NCBI RefSeq assembly: GCF_011008845.1
Contig: NZ_JAAIWM010000006.1
Span: 24,832 to 88,831, forward strand
Direction: 5' to 3'
Source: Bacillus mesophilus
GTDB taxonomy: Bacteria > Bacillota > Bacilli > Bacillales > SA4
DNA length: 64,000 nucleotides
In this document: piece after piece, positions 19,820 to 28,808 of the stretch
Position numbering within the stretch: position 1 is the first letter of the stretch
Layout: each line of letters starts with the position of its first letter
Made by a program: the position numbers and the translations under genes
Notes under the pieces: generated by a model
What the model was told of the DNA's origin: nothing
What the model saw: the letters and a program-made list of their open reading frames with translations, nothing else
Databases searched by the model: none

Positions 19820-21502
19820 ATGAAAAAAACTTGGTGGAAAGAAAGTGTTGTATATCAAATCTATCCTCGTAGTTTTAATGATACAAATGGTGACGGTATC
19901 GGAGATTTAAAAGGAATTACAGAAAAGCTTGATTATCTAAAAGACTTAGGTGTTAATGTCATTTGGTTATCTCCAGTATATAAATCACCTAATGATGATA
20001 ATGGTTATGATATCAGTGATTATCAAGATATTATGGATGAGTTTGGAACAATAGAGGACTGGGAAGAACTTCTTGCAGAAATGCATAAGCGTGGCTTGAA
20101 GTTAATCATGGATTTAGTAGTAAATCATTCATCAGATGAGCATGCGTGGTTTGTTGAATCTAAAAAGTCAAAGGATAATCCTTATAGGGATTATTATATT
20201 TGGAGACCTGGTAAAGACGGAAAAGAACCAAATAACTGGGAATCTGCTTTTAGCGGTTCAGCATGGCAATATGATGAACAAACAGATGAGTATTTCTTAC
20301 ATCTGTTTAGTAAGAAACAACCTGATTTAAACTGGGAGAATCCAAAGGTACGCCAAGAAGTGTACAATATGATGTCTTGGTGGCTGGATAAAGGCATTGA
20401 TGGCTTCCGAATGGATGTAATTAATTTTATTTCCAAGGTACCAGGGTTGCCGGATGCACCTAACCCAGAAGGTAAGCGATATGTTGGTGGCGGTGAATAT
20501 TTTATAAATGGACCACGCATTCATGAATTCTTGCATGAAATGAACAAAGAGGTTTTATCAAAATATGATGTGCTCACGGTAGGTGAAATGCCTGGTGCTA
20601 AGGTTGAGGATGCGCAGCTTTATACAGGTGATGACCGTGAAGAGCTAAATATGGTGTTTACCTTTGAGCATGTAGACCTTGATTCAGGACCAAATGGAAA
20701 ATGGGACCTAAAACCACTTAACTTGGTTGATTTAAAAGAAAATGTTACTAAATGGCAAAAAGGTCTCCATGAAGCTGGTTGGAATAGCTTATATTTAAAC
20801 AACCATGATCAACCTCGTATGGTTTCAAGGTTTGGTAATGACAAAGAATACCGAGTAGAATCTGCTAAAATGTTAGCCACCTTCCTACATATGCTTCAAG
20901 GTACTCCATATGTATATCAAGGTGAAGAAATTGGAATGACAAATATCCGATTTGAATCAATTGATGAATACAAAGATATAGAAATTTTGAATATGTACAA
21001 AGAGAAAGTCATTGAGGGTAATGAAGATCATGATAAAGTGATGGAGTCGATCTATGTAAAGGGTCGTGACAATGCGAGAACCCCTGTCCAATGGGATGAC
21101 AGCGAGCATGCAGGATTTACAACTGGTGAGCCATGGCTCACAGTAAATCCAAACTACAAAGAAATTAACGCTAAAAAAGCTGTTGCTGATCCAAATTCAG
21201 TGTACAACTATTATAAAGAATTGATTCGTCTACGAAAAAATCATGAAATCATCGTGTATGGTGAATATGATTTAATCCTAGAAGATCATCCACAAATTTA
21301 TTCTTATACAAGATCTTATAACGGTGAAAAATTGCTTGTTATCACAAACTTTAGTGATAAAGAGGTAGCTTTTGAAAATCCAGAAATTGTTCAGTTTAAT
21401 GCTGAAGAAGTGTTGATTAGTAATTATGAGGTCGATTTCAGTAAAGATGTTTCATCTTTAACGTTGCGCCCTTATGAGGCAAGAGTTTATAGAGGTAATT
21501 AG
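19820..21502 (+). CDS. GH13 oligo-1,6-glucosidase / alpha-glucosidase (copy A)
   Basis: Cytoplasmic alpha-glucosidase that cleaves glucose from isomaltose-type or maltose-type oligosaccharides. The 560-residue size matches MalL. Catalytic residues by family alignment are Asp199 (GFRMDVINF), Glu256 (TVGEMPG) and Asp330 (NNHDQPR). TAGGAG lies eight bases before ATG 19820. It is close to copy B at 46108 (the first 75 residues differ at roughly a quarter of positions). Its own transporter is only a relic, so the enzyme now depends on other importers. Linkage preference cannot be fixed from sequence. Confidence 0.92.
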   Translation: MKKTWWKESVVYQIYPRSFNDTNGDGIGDLKGITEKLDYLKDLGVNVIWLSPVYKSPNDDNGYDISDYQDIMDEFGTIEDWEELLAEMHKRGLKLIMDLVVNHSSDEHAWFVESKKSKDNPYRDYYIWRPGKDGKEPNNWESAFSGSAWQYDEQTDEYFLHLFSKKQPDLNWENPKVRQEVYNMMSWWLDKGIDGFRMDVINFISKVPGLPDAPNPEGKRYVGGGEYFINGPRIHEFLHEMNKEVLSKYDVLTVGEMPGAKVEDAQLYTGDDREELNMVFTFEHVDLDSGPNGKWDLKPLNLVDLKENVTKWQKGLHEAGWNSLYLNNHDQPRMVSRFGNDKEYRVESAKMLATFLHMLQGTPYVYQGEEIGMTNIRFESIDEYKDIEILNMYKEKVIEGNEDHDKVMESIYVKGRDNARTPVQWDDSEHAGFTTGEPWLTVNPNYKEINAKKAVADPNSVYNYYKELIRLRKNHEIIVYGEYDLILEDHPQIYSYTRSYNGEKLLVITNFSDKEVAFENPEIVQFNAEEVLISNYEVDFSKDVSSLTLRPYEARVYRGN

Positions 21503-21543
21503 TCTGAGAAATCCCTAAAATAAATGTTTTCTAAAAGCATAAG

Positions 21544-21593
21544 AAGAACTATCTCAGAAAAAGGGTTAAAATACGACTGAGATGGTTCTTTTT
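21544..21593 (+). terminator. Terminator of glucosidase copy A
   Basis: AAGAACTATCTCAG (21544-21557) pairs with CTGAGATGGTTCTT (21577-21590), with a 19-base loop and a short T tail. Confidence 0.78.
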
Positions 21594-21684
21594 ATGCTGT
21601 AATTATAGTCCTCTTACTGATGTATTTTAAAGACTCGCTATATTCACCTGAGTTAGCCTTGATTTCCTTAACTGTGGTGTATAT

Positions 21685-21974
21685 ATGGATCAGTCATTAA
21701 AAGATAACAAAAAAATGGACGGTAATAGCAATAATGAACAGTTAGAAACATATATCGTTTCCAAAATACCGGTAAAAGTATAACAACTAATGAGGGACTA
21801 AAGGTTGCGGATAATCATGCAACTTTAAAGGCTGGTGCAAGGGGGCCAGTTTTGATGTAGGACTTTCACTTTTTCCAAAAACAGATGCATTTTGACACGG
21901 AACGGATCCCAGAAAGGGTAGTTCATGCAAGAGGACCTGGAGCACACGGTGCATTCAATTATATAAATCTATGA
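21685..21974 (+). pseudogene. Degraded 5' fragment of a large-subunit (KatE/HPII-type) catalase
   Basis: From ATG 21685 the frame reads MDQSLKDNKKMDGN and then shifts near 21766. After the shift it reads ITTNEGLKVADNHATLKAG, ARGPVLM, a TAG stop where the family has Glu or Gln, then [20 protein letters not shown] and [12 protein letters not shown] before a TGA. This is the catalase N-terminus including the heme-pocket region around VHARG.GAHG. Two independent lesions plus loss of the remaining 80 percent or more make it a clear pseudogene. Confidence 0.88.
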
Positions 21975-22184
21975 AAAAATATACAAAAGAAGAACAATTG
22001 TATCACCCCCAAGTAGTTCGTTCACACTCTATATCAGAAACCTACTTTGTATTACTACTTGCAGGTAAAGTGTCTAACGAAGGTTATTCTTTGGTAATTT
22101 ACTTAGATATAGTTTTAACTGCTGTCCTTCCCGAATAAACTATTCATAGCATACTTCATTTCATTCAAGAATGGAGGTGACACT
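21975..22184. other. Intergenic, no supported gene
   Basis: About 210 bases after the catalase relic. A short hydrophobic frame can be read around 22040-22138 but has no start or ribosome site. The last bases contain the AATGGAGGTGACACT ribosome site of the next gene. Confidence 0.4.
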
Positions 22185-22895
22185 ATGTTTTCGGTTACAG
22201 AGATGCGCACGTTTGAATTATTTTCGATTCAGCACATTGCAGCATTTTTGTTTTTTGTGCTTGTCTCTTTTTGCCTCATTTACTTTAGACGGACACTAAA
22301 GCCACATCAGTCCTTCATTAAGTGGACGCTATTCAGCATTCTGGTATTGAGTGAGGTATCAGCTCAAATTTGGGTATTGGCAACCGGTCAATGGGAGCTA
22401 GGGAGTTTACCGTTACACCTTTGTTCCATTAGTACTTTTATCTCCATCTATCTATTTTTAAAGCCTAGTAAAAAAGCATTTTACTTGTTGTACTTTACTG
22501 GAATGATTCCTGCCATTTTAAGTATAGTTACGCCTGAATTATTTTATCAGTTTCCTCATTATCGTTTTTTAAAATATTTCCTACACCATTCTGCTATTAC
22601 GTGGTCTGTATTATTCTTCCTCGTTTATGAAGGTTATCGAGTTCCAAAGAAAGCAATTTGGACCGGCTTCTTACTACTTAATATCATATCCATTCCGATC
22701 TTTTTCATTAATCTCCTTCTAGACACTAATTTCTTCTACTTGGCGAAACCAACCGAATCCCAAACGATCCTATCCTTTTTCGGCTCAGGCATTATGTATT
22801 ATATTAATCTTGAAATTGCAGCATTAATTGTTTTTATTATCACGTATCTTCCAATGGGGCTGTTGTTGAAAAAGGAGAAAAACACAGACATGTAA
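22185..22895 (+). CDS. YwaF/TIGR02206 family membrane protein
   Basis: A 236-residue integral membrane protein with about seven spans, resembling B. subtilis YwaF (TIGR02206), function unknown. Features typical of the family are WELGSLPLHLCSIS near residue 70 and the histidine-containing helix FLKYFLHHSAITWSVLFF. TGGAGGTGAC precedes the ATG. It is monocistronic, with its own terminator. Confidence 0.85.
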   Translation: MFSVTEMRTFELFSIQHIAAFLFFVLVSFCLIYFRRTLKPHQSFIKWTLFSILVLSEVSAQIWVLATGQWELGSLPLHLCSISTFISIYLFLKPSKKAFYLLYFTGMIPAILSIVTPELFYQFPHYRFLKYFLHHSAITWSVLFFLVYEGYRVPKKAIWTGFLLLNIISIPIFFINLLLDTNFFYLAKPTESQTILSFFGSGIMYYINLEIAALIVFIITYLPMGLLLKKEKNTDM

Positions 22896-22923
22896 ATTTA
22901 AAAATATGGAGTAGGACACGAAA

Positions 22924-22958
22924 AAAACAGAAACCTTTTAGGGGTTTCTGTTTTCTTT
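22924..22958. terminator. Terminator between convergent genes
   Basis: AAAACAGAAACC (22924-22935) pairs with GGTTTCTGTTTT (22943-22954). It follows the YwaF-family gene; A-rich sequence on the left may let it work in reverse too. Confidence 0.82.
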
Positions 22959-23044
22959 CATTATCTTAAATTAATAAACTTTCACATTCTTATAAGTAAA
23001 CTTGCTATTAAATCTATTGAAGTTAAGAACCACGGAAGGTGCTT

Positions 23045-23962
23045 TTACATAAAATCAAAAAAGTATCTGATTACATGAAAAAACAATGGAGCAGTATATG
23101 TTAAACTATCAACGCGACTTAAGTAACTTTCCTTTAACGTAGTAGCTTTTGTGGTCTCTCCAAGTAATAGGTCTCGTTTTAACACGGAGATGGTAAGTGC
23201 TCCAAAGAATCCTCCAAAAGCAATTAGTAACCCTGAGATGATTCCAAACGTAACATCGAATGGAGTTAAGTATGGGAAAATCAAATAGGCAACAGTTGTT
23301 GTTATGATTGTTGCACCAACAAAACCTTCCCAGGAAATATGAGGGTTGGCGGTTGGAATCACTTTTTTCTTACCCAAATATAGTGAGATTAGAAAATGTA
23401 CAGCATCATTCAGCTGTGTTAATAAAACTAAAAATAGTACCAGATTTGCCCCATAAACGGGGGATGCAAACTGGAAGTAGGCTAGGTGACTTAAACCAAA
23501 GACCATGAGCATTAATCCCCATTGGGTAGAACTGACCGATCGCAAAAAACCAACTGTTCCCTTGTTACCTAATATTCGGGGTAGTGGTAAAAATAAGAAT
23601 ACATAAATGGGGATAAAGACAATAAACATTCCATACCATTCAATATAAATCCAGTAAAATTGAATGGGGATAGACAAATAGGCCCACAGAAATGCTCGGC
23701 GATCAACCTTTCTTGTTTTCATCATAGAATAGTATTCTTTAAGAGCGAAGAAACAAAGAATCATTAAGGACAATAAAGAAACCACTGGATTAAATAACGT
23801 CGCAAACATAAAAATCAAAAACATTCCCCACCATGTTTTTACACGAATGGAGAGAGAAGAGAAATCTTTGCTTGGTTGAGTCCTCTTCATGATTAAAACT
23901 AATAAGCTAATAGCTAGTAAGCTACTAAATATAACTAATTGTGTCCAGAGTGTACTATTCAA
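23045..23962 (-). CDS. CdsA-like phosphatidate cytidylyltransferase homologue
   Basis: Integral membrane protein of 305 residues with about eight spans, resembling CDP-diglyceride synthase. Seen: NDAVHFL, the HISWEGFVGA block and SVLKRDLLLGETTKATTLKE near the C-terminus, which parallels the CdsA signature S..KR...KD. However, the signature's H-G-G-x-x-D-R-x-D end is SYLSRVDSL here, so the metal-binding histidine/glycines are missing. This looks like a diverged CdsA paralogue rather than the housekeeping enzyme. The TTG start at 23962 has GGTGAGGG close upstream and is uncertain. Confidence 0.72.
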   Translation of the reverse strand: MNSTLWTQLVIFSSLLAISLLVLIMKRTQPSKDFSSLSIRVKTWWGMFLIFMFATLFNPVVSLLSLMILCFFALKEYYSMMKTRKVDRRAFLWAYLSIPIQFYWIYIEWYGMFIVFIPIYVFLFLPLPRILGNKGTVGFLRSVSSTQWGLMLMVFGLSHLAYFQFASPVYGANLVLFLVLLTQLNDAVHFLISLYLGKKKVIPTANPHISWEGFVGATIITTTVAYLIFPYLTPFDVTFGIISGLLIAFGGFFGALTISVLKRDLLLGETTKATTLKESYLSRVDSLTYTAPLFFHVIRYFFDFM

Positions 23963-24050
23963 ACCCTCACCAACTTTTTGTCTATATTTTTTAAGGTTTC
24001 ATGTATAATTTACTATAGGATAAAAATGTAAATAATAAAAGAGGGATAGC

Positions 24051-24602
24051 ATGGAAAAGAATCAAAGTGTATATATTATGCTTTCCGATACGGGTACTTT
24101 GTTTACAAAATCGATAAAGAAATACACAAAGGCTCCTTACAATCACGCCTCGATTTCCTTTGATCCAGACTTACAAGAGTTATATAGCTTCGGAAGGAAA
24201 AATCCTAGCAATCCTATTAATGGTGGATTTGTAAGGGAGGACATTTTTAAGGGAACTTACAGCAAATATCCAGAAACAACTTGCGTCATCTACAGGTTAG
24301 ATGTATCGGATCGAGATATTATAAAGATGAAGCGAGTGTTAAGTGTATTCAAAAAAAATCAAAGTAAATTTCTATATAACATACTTGGTGTCATAGGGGT
24401 TTCCTTAAATGAACCAGTTGAGTTTAGCAATTCATATTTTTGTTCACAATTTGTTGCAGAAATTTTACATCGCTCAGGGATCAGGCTGTGGGATAAACTC
24501 CCTGTCCTAATTACGCCTGATGATTTCCGGAATAATTCTAGGCTGCATCAAGTATATGAGGGTAAATTATTTGATTATGAACCAATCAAGAAACGTTTGT
24601 AA
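24051..24602 (+). CDS. Permuted papain-fold (YiiX/YaeF-like) hydrolase
   Basis: A 183-residue soluble protein with the order of a circularly permuted NlpC/P60 papain fold: His first (NHASISF, His32) and Cys later (YFCSQFVAEIL, Cys131). Proteins of this group act on peptide or lipid-linked amide or ester bonds; the substrate is unknown. GAGGGA precedes the ATG. It is divergent from the CdsA-like gene, with only 88 bases between them. No signal peptide is visible, so it probably acts in the cytoplasm. Confidence 0.8.
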   Translation: MEKNQSVYIMLSDTGTLFTKSIKKYTKAPYNHASISFDPDLQELYSFGRKNPSNPINGGFVREDIFKGTYSKYPETTCVIYRLDVSDRDIIKMKRVLSVFKKNQSKFLYNILGVIGVSLNEPVEFSNSYFCSQFVAEILHRSGIRLWDKLPVLITPDDFRNNSRLHQVYEGKLFDYEPIKKRL

Positions 24603-24752
24603 CTCTAAGGATCAAGTTTAAAATTGGGACTGTTTTTATGCTTCTTAGGTTGAAGTATAGAACCTTCCTAATTTTTTTTTGTGAAATTTAGGCCAATGTC
24701 ATGTGTTATTAGTCTAATAGGTGAGAGGCATAACAAGAGAGGGTGAAAATAA

Positions 24753-25268
24753 ATGTTGAAATTAGTAAAGAAGGCTCAACAAGGTGACGATCAAGCATTT
24801 TTAAAGCTTTTTCAGCAATATGAAGAAGATATATACAGGATGGCCTATGTCTATGTGAAAAATGAAGGAGATGCCCTAGACGTGGTTCAGGAAGTGGCAT
24901 ATCGCTCCTTTAAAAAGATTGGTACCTTACAAAAGCCTGAATACTTTAAGTCATGGCTAGTGAAAATTGCCATTACTTGTTCCATAGATTTAATTAAGAA
25001 AAATAACAAGGTTGTTCAACTAAATCCTGAGTTTGAAGAGTACATAGGAGTAGAAGACCAGGATGTCTCTCTTTCTATAACACTACACGAGGTAATGAAT
25101 CAGTTGAACGCGGAAGAAAAAAGTATCGTTCTTTTAAAGTATTACGAAGGTTATTCGTTTAAGGAGATTTCTAATTCACTAGAGATGCCCTTGGGAACCA
25201 CTAAATCTATTTTATACCGTGCATTAGGAAAGCTTCGAACTAAACTTAAGGAGGCTGAAATACAATGA
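24753..25268 (+). CDS. ECF-type RNA polymerase sigma factor
   Basis: A 171-residue sigma-70 family protein of the extracytoplasmic-function group. Region 2 (DIYRMAYVYVKNEGDALDVVQE, read as its -10 recognition helix) covers residues 20-70, and region 4 (SIVLLKYYEGYSFKEIS...TTKSILYRALGKLR) covers 110-165. It resembles SigV-like factors. GAGAGGGTG precedes the ATG. Its stop overlaps the start of the next gene as ATGA, the usual layout for a sigma/anti-sigma pair. No clear ECF-type autoregulatory promoter was found. Confidence 0.92.
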   Translation: MLKLVKKAQQGDDQAFLKLFQQYEEDIYRMAYVYVKNEGDALDVVQEVAYRSFKKIGTLQKPEYFKSWLVKIAITCSIDLIKKNNKVVQLNPEFEEYIGVEDQDVSLSITLHEVMNQLNAEEKSIVLLKYYEGYSFKEISNSLEMPLGTTKSILYRALGKLRTKLKEAEIQ

Positions 25269-26386
25269 GTCAATTAAAGAAGGAATTACAGCAAATTAAC
25301 ATTCCCAAGGATTTACATAAAAGGTCGATGATGGGCGTTCAAAAGGCGAAGGCAGAACAAAGTGGTGGGTCTGTACCACGTATCAAAAAGCATAGCATTT
25401 TCAAGAGAGTATCAGTTGCAGCAGCAGTATGCATGATATCCGTTTCGTTACTAAGCTTTACACCCGCATTAGCAGCTATACAGGAAATGTATGATAAAAT
25501 CTTTTCTAGTAATCATATTGATGACAAAGGGTTACAGGCAGTGTTGGAAGAAGGACATGGGCAAGCCATTAACCAGACATTTTATGATGAAGAAAATGAC
25601 ATTACTGTAGAATTCCAGAGTATCTTAACGGATTCTAAAGAAACAAAGCTGTTAGTGATTTATCAAAGTGAGAAAACCGACTTAGAAAACTATTCCCTCG
25701 ATATATTTGAAGGGCATACCGAAGTTTATGTAGTTGATGAAATGGGCCAGGAAAAGAAACTGAATCATGTCGGCTGGGGTAGCAGATATTATGATAAGAA
25801 AGAAAATAAAGTGGCCCAAGCCTTAGCGTTTGATTCTATTAAGGAATTTGAAGGTCAGAACATTATGTTAGAAATGCGTAACTTGACTGAATATGATCAC
25901 AGTAATAAAGGTGATATTCCTTGGATTAAAGTAGAGACAACATGGCCTCTAACCTTTAATCTTACTAACTCTTATATTGCTGAAAGAGAAACCATTGAGT
26001 TAAATAAACAATTTACGTTTGAAAATGAAACTTATACGATCAAGCAAGTAGAGTTTTCTGCGTTTGATACAAGAGTTGTTATTACTGGAACAGATACAGG
26101 ACCTTACATCGAAGAACGTTCTGGGGAAAAATTTGATGTAATGAGTAAATTAGAGGAGCAATTCTTAAACGCAAAAAAGTTTGAAAAAGGTTACGGGCAC
26201 ATTGTAGATGAATCAAAATCTGGTGTCTTTTTAAGAGCTAGTGGTGAAAAAATAGAGCCGATCTTTAACAAGAATGAACTGCCAGGTCCACTTGGTGAAT
26301 ATGTAATGGTATTTGCTCCTGTTAAGGATAGCAAAAATACGATGCTTGAAGTGGGAGAGGACTTAAAAATATTGTTAACTGAATAG
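25265..26386 (+). CDS. Membrane-anchored DUF4179-type anti-sigma partner
   Basis: A 373-residue protein with a cytoplasmic N-terminal part (residues 1-45), one membrane span (about residues 48-70, SVAAAVCMISVSLLSFTPAL) and a large outer domain. This matches proteins that hold ECF sigma factors at the membrane and sense an outside signal. It is translationally coupled to the sigma gene by an ATGA overlap. Family assignment rests on architecture and context; the ligand or protease that releases the sigma factor is unknown. Confidence 0.82.
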   Translation: MSQLKKELQQINIPKDLHKRSMMGVQKAKAEQSGGSVPRIKKHSIFKRVSVAAAVCMISVSLLSFTPALAAIQEMYDKIFSSNHIDDKGLQAVLEEGHGQAINQTFYDEENDITVEFQSILTDSKETKLLVIYQSEKTDLENYSLDIFEGHTEVYVVDEMGQEKKLNHVGWGSRYYDKKENKVAQALAFDSIKEFEGQNIMLEMRNLTEYDHSNKGDIPWIKVETTWPLTFNLTNSYIAERETIELNKQFTFENETYTIKQVEFSAFDTRVVITGTDTGPYIEERSGEKFDVMSKLEEQFLNAKKFEKGYGHIVDESKSGVFLRASGEKIEPIFNKNELPGPLGEYVMVFAPVKDSKNTMLEVGEDLKILLTE

Positions 26387-26389
26387 GAG

Positions 26390-26418
26390 AGTCTTCCCTT
26401 TTTATGGGAGACTTTTTA
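26390..26418 (+). terminator. Terminator of the sigma/anti-sigma operon
   Basis: AGTCTTCCC (26390-26398) pairs with GGGAGACT (26406-26413) with one bulged T, followed by TTTTTA. Confidence 0.78.
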
Positions 26419-26530
26419 TCTAGGTAAATATCTTTTCATTAGTTGTTAAGGTTTTAGCCTGTTTAGTTATTGTTAGCATACATTTGGACGGATGCTAGTC
26501 ACTCGATAGAAACTTTAGGTGGTAAAACAG

Positions 26531-26574
26531 AAAAGACGTCTCATTTGCTGTTAAGCAAAACGAAACGTCTTTTT
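26531..26574. terminator. Terminator of the S9 peptidase gene, possibly bidirectional
   Basis: AAAAGACGT (26531-26539) pairs with ACGTCTTTT further right, with an inner TTTGCT/AGCAAA stem. It lies just beyond the minus-strand stop at 26578. Confidence 0.78.
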
Positions 26575-26577
26575 TGT

Positions 26578-28602
26578 TTACTTGTGGGACAAGGAACCTG
26601 TCCCTTTGTCCCGACGATCATCAAACCAACCAACTAAGTGCTGTAAACGCTCTAAACGGTGTTTAGGTTTACCAGAACGTGAAAGGTCATGGTTTTCATC
26701 TGGGAAGCGGATTAGTTTAGTTTCTACACCTAATCGCTTAAGGGCGATGTACCATTGCTCTGCTTGCTCCATCGGACAACGTAAATCCTGCTCGCTATGC
26801 AAGATGAGGGTAGGTGTTTTGACATTACGAGCATAATGTAGTGGTGAAAGTTCTAATAACCTCACTGCATCATCCCATAAATCAGCGTGTCCATGCTGCC
26901 ATTCAGTGAAGAAGAAGCCGATATCACTCGTTCCGTAGAAGCTGTGCCAGTTACAAATACTACGTTGTGTAACGGCTGCTTTAAAACGATCTGTACGAGT
27001 AACGATTACGTTGGTCATGTACCCGCCGTAACTTCCTCCAGTTACAAATAATTGATCCGTATCAATGTAGTTAAAGTTAGCTAAGGCATAATCTACACCA
27101 GCCATGATATCTTCATAATCCATTCCACCGTAATCACCGATAACAGCATTTACAAAGTCGTGACCATAGCCTTGACTTCCTCGAGGATTTGTATAAAGTA
27201 CCACATATCCTTTAGAGGCCATTAATTGCATTTCATGGTGTAAACCATTTCCGTAGGCAGTTGCAGGGCCACCGTGAATTTGAAGAATCATCGGATATTT
27301 CTTCCCTTCTTCATATCCGAAAGGTTTTAACACCCAGCCCTCAACATCCCAACCATCTGTACTCTTGTAATGGAAGTTCTCAGGAGTACTGACATGAACT
27401 TCATTATATAGATCTTGGTTCCAAGCTGTAAGTGGTGTAACGTTATCCACATTATTCAAATCTTGAGCAACTAAATCAGCTACTGAGTGAGGCGTTTCAA
27501 GTACCAGAACAGCCTGGTCATCACTTACAATATCAAAAGAAGTAACGGATGCAACAGCGGGTGACAACGCAGTAGAAACTTCACCTTCAAGATTTACTTT
27601 AAATAATTGGCAGTCTCCACCGATTGTCGCTTCAAAGAAAATGGATGTGTTAGAAGAATTCCAAATCAAACGAGCCTCTGCTGTGTCATATCTTGCATCA
27701 ACACCGACAAGGTTGCCAACTGTATAGTCAAAGCTTTCCGTTAGGTTGGTTAATTCACCTGATTCTAAAGAAAACAGAAGAACATTTGCATTACCTTGAC
27801 TTCTTTCACCACGAGTATGACCTATAGCTGCTAGCCATTTACCATCAGGTGAAATTGCAGGTGAATGTAGATACCCATTTCCTTGATAGAAAAGAGTCTC
27901 TTCCTTCGAAGCGATGTCAAATTTCCAAATGGCTGGAAGGTATCCCCACTCTTTGTCTTCTGCCTTTGTTCCTACATAGAATAAATTTTTCCCATCTGTA
28001 GAGAAGCGTGGCTGAGAGAAATCATGGTCTCCATCAGTAATCTTCGTATAGGCCTTTTTTGCTACATCGAATACATACACATGCTTACGATCGTCATTGT
28101 AAATACCGACGCCATCACCTTTATATCGAAGTCTAGTAATGACTTTCACATCACTTTTTTCTTCTTTCTTCTCTTCTTCTTTGTCAGTGGTTAGCTTTAA
28201 TGCCCCGTTAATAGTAAGAGCTAGCTGACTTCCATCTGGAGACCAAGAGAAATCACCAATCCCTTGTTTAACATCAGTAAGTTGAATTGCTTCACCACCA
28301 TCAGTATGTAAAAGCCAAACTTGATTTTTCCCGGTACGGTTTGAACGGAAAGCAAGTGTTTTTCCATCTGGTGACCATTTAGGAGCGGTATCCTTAACTA
28401 AATGGTCCTTTGAATAATGCGATGAAAACTGTCTACCTTCCCCATTTAAATCAGTTACATATATGTAAGAATAATAGCCATCCTTTTCTTGATCTAAAAG
28501 GGTAAGGACATAGGCCACTTTATCTTTGTTAGGAGATACTTGAGGATCTCCTACAAACTTAAATTCACATAAATCTTCTGCTGTTATCGGACGTTTCGTC
28601 AT
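26578..28602 (-). CDS. S9 family prolyl-oligopeptidase-like serine peptidase (YuxL-type)
   Basis: A 674-residue cytoplasmic peptidase of the acylaminoacyl-peptidase/dipeptidyl-peptidase group. The N-terminal part is a beta-propeller with WSPDG repeats (for example APKWSPDGKTLAFRSNR). The C-terminal alpha/beta-hydrolase has Ser in TGGSYGGYMT, Asp in LHSEQDLRCP and His in DENHDLSRSG. GGAGG precedes the ATG by nine bases. The last ten residues (DKGTGSLSHK) are encoded by a copy of the 27-bp palindromic repeat, so the natural C-terminus was probably near LVGWFDDR. Confidence 0.93.
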   Translation of the reverse strand: MTKRPITAEDLCEFKFVGDPQVSPNKDKVAYVLTLLDQEKDGYYSYIYVTDLNGEGRQFSSHYSKDHLVKDTAPKWSPDGKTLAFRSNRTGKNQVWLLHTDGGEAIQLTDVKQGIGDFSWSPDGSQLALTINGALKLTTDKEEEKKEEKSDVKVITRLRYKGDGVGIYNDDRKHVYVFDVAKKAYTKITDGDHDFSQPRFSTDGKNLFYVGTKAEDKEWGYLPAIWKFDIASKEETLFYQGNGYLHSPAISPDGKWLAAIGHTRGERSQGNANVLLFSLESGELTNLTESFDYTVGNLVGVDARYDTAEARLIWNSSNTSIFFEATIGGDCQLFKVNLEGEVSTALSPAVASVTSFDIVSDDQAVLVLETPHSVADLVAQDLNNVDNVTPLTAWNQDLYNEVHVSTPENFHYKSTDGWDVEGWVLKPFGYEEGKKYPMILQIHGGPATAYGNGLHHEMQLMASKGYVVLYTNPRGSQGYGHDFVNAVIGDYGGMDYEDIMAGVDYALANFNYIDTDQLFVTGGSYGGYMTNVIVTRTDRFKAAVTQRSICNWHSFYGTSDIGFFFTEWQHGHADLWDDAVRLLELSPLHYARNVKTPTLILHSEQDLRCPMEQAEQWYIALKRLGVETKLIRFPDENHDLSRSGKPKHRLERLQHLVGWFDDRRDKGTGSLSHK
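26586..26612. repeat. 27-bp palindromic repeat, copy 1 (inside the S9 gene end)
   Basis: GGGACAAGGAACC...TTTGTCCC. It lies inside the coding sequence, just before the minus-strand stop codon, and provides the last codons. Confidence 0.88.
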
Positions 28603-28713
28603 TTATACATTCCTCCGTCTTTGCAATATGTATCTATGAGTCTATTTTAACATTTCGGTAGTCGAAACAAAATGTATTTTTCGATATTTCAGTTTCTTTT
28701 ATTTTATTTAGTT

Positions 28714-28740
28714 GGGATGAGGGACCTGTCCCTTTGTCCC
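28714..28740. repeat. 27-bp palindromic repeat, copy 2 (degenerate)
   Basis: GGGATGAGGGACC...TTTGTCCC. The left arm has drifted. It lies in the divergent region between the S9 peptidase and peroxiredoxin genes, abutting the predicted -35 box. Confidence 0.75.
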
Positions 28741-28769
28741 TCAACAGGACAAAATCTGGAGCATATAAT
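28741..28769 (+). promoter_or_regulatory. Predicted promoter of the peroxiredoxin gene
   Basis: A perfect TATAAT (28764-28769) is 17 bases after TCAACA (28741-28746), which matches the -35 consensus at four of six bases. The start would be about 33 bases before the ATG. Confidence 0.55.
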
Positions 28770-28808
28770 ACCTTGTGTAAAAATAACAAAAACTTTTTGG
28801 GGTGGAAT

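Noticed and set aside
21685..21974. Catalase fragment as a second UGA/Sec-type recoding case
   Set aside because: It has a frameshift plus a TAG, and about 80 percent of the gene is missing, so it is true decay, not recoding.
23308..23508. Small plus-strand ORF inside the CdsA-like gene
   Set aside because: It is a shadow of the minus-strand frame, with no ribosome site and no plausible protein features.
26582..26836. Plus-strand ORF across the end of the S9 peptidase gene
   Set aside because: Antisense shadow generated by the peptidase codons and the palindromic repeat; no start signals.
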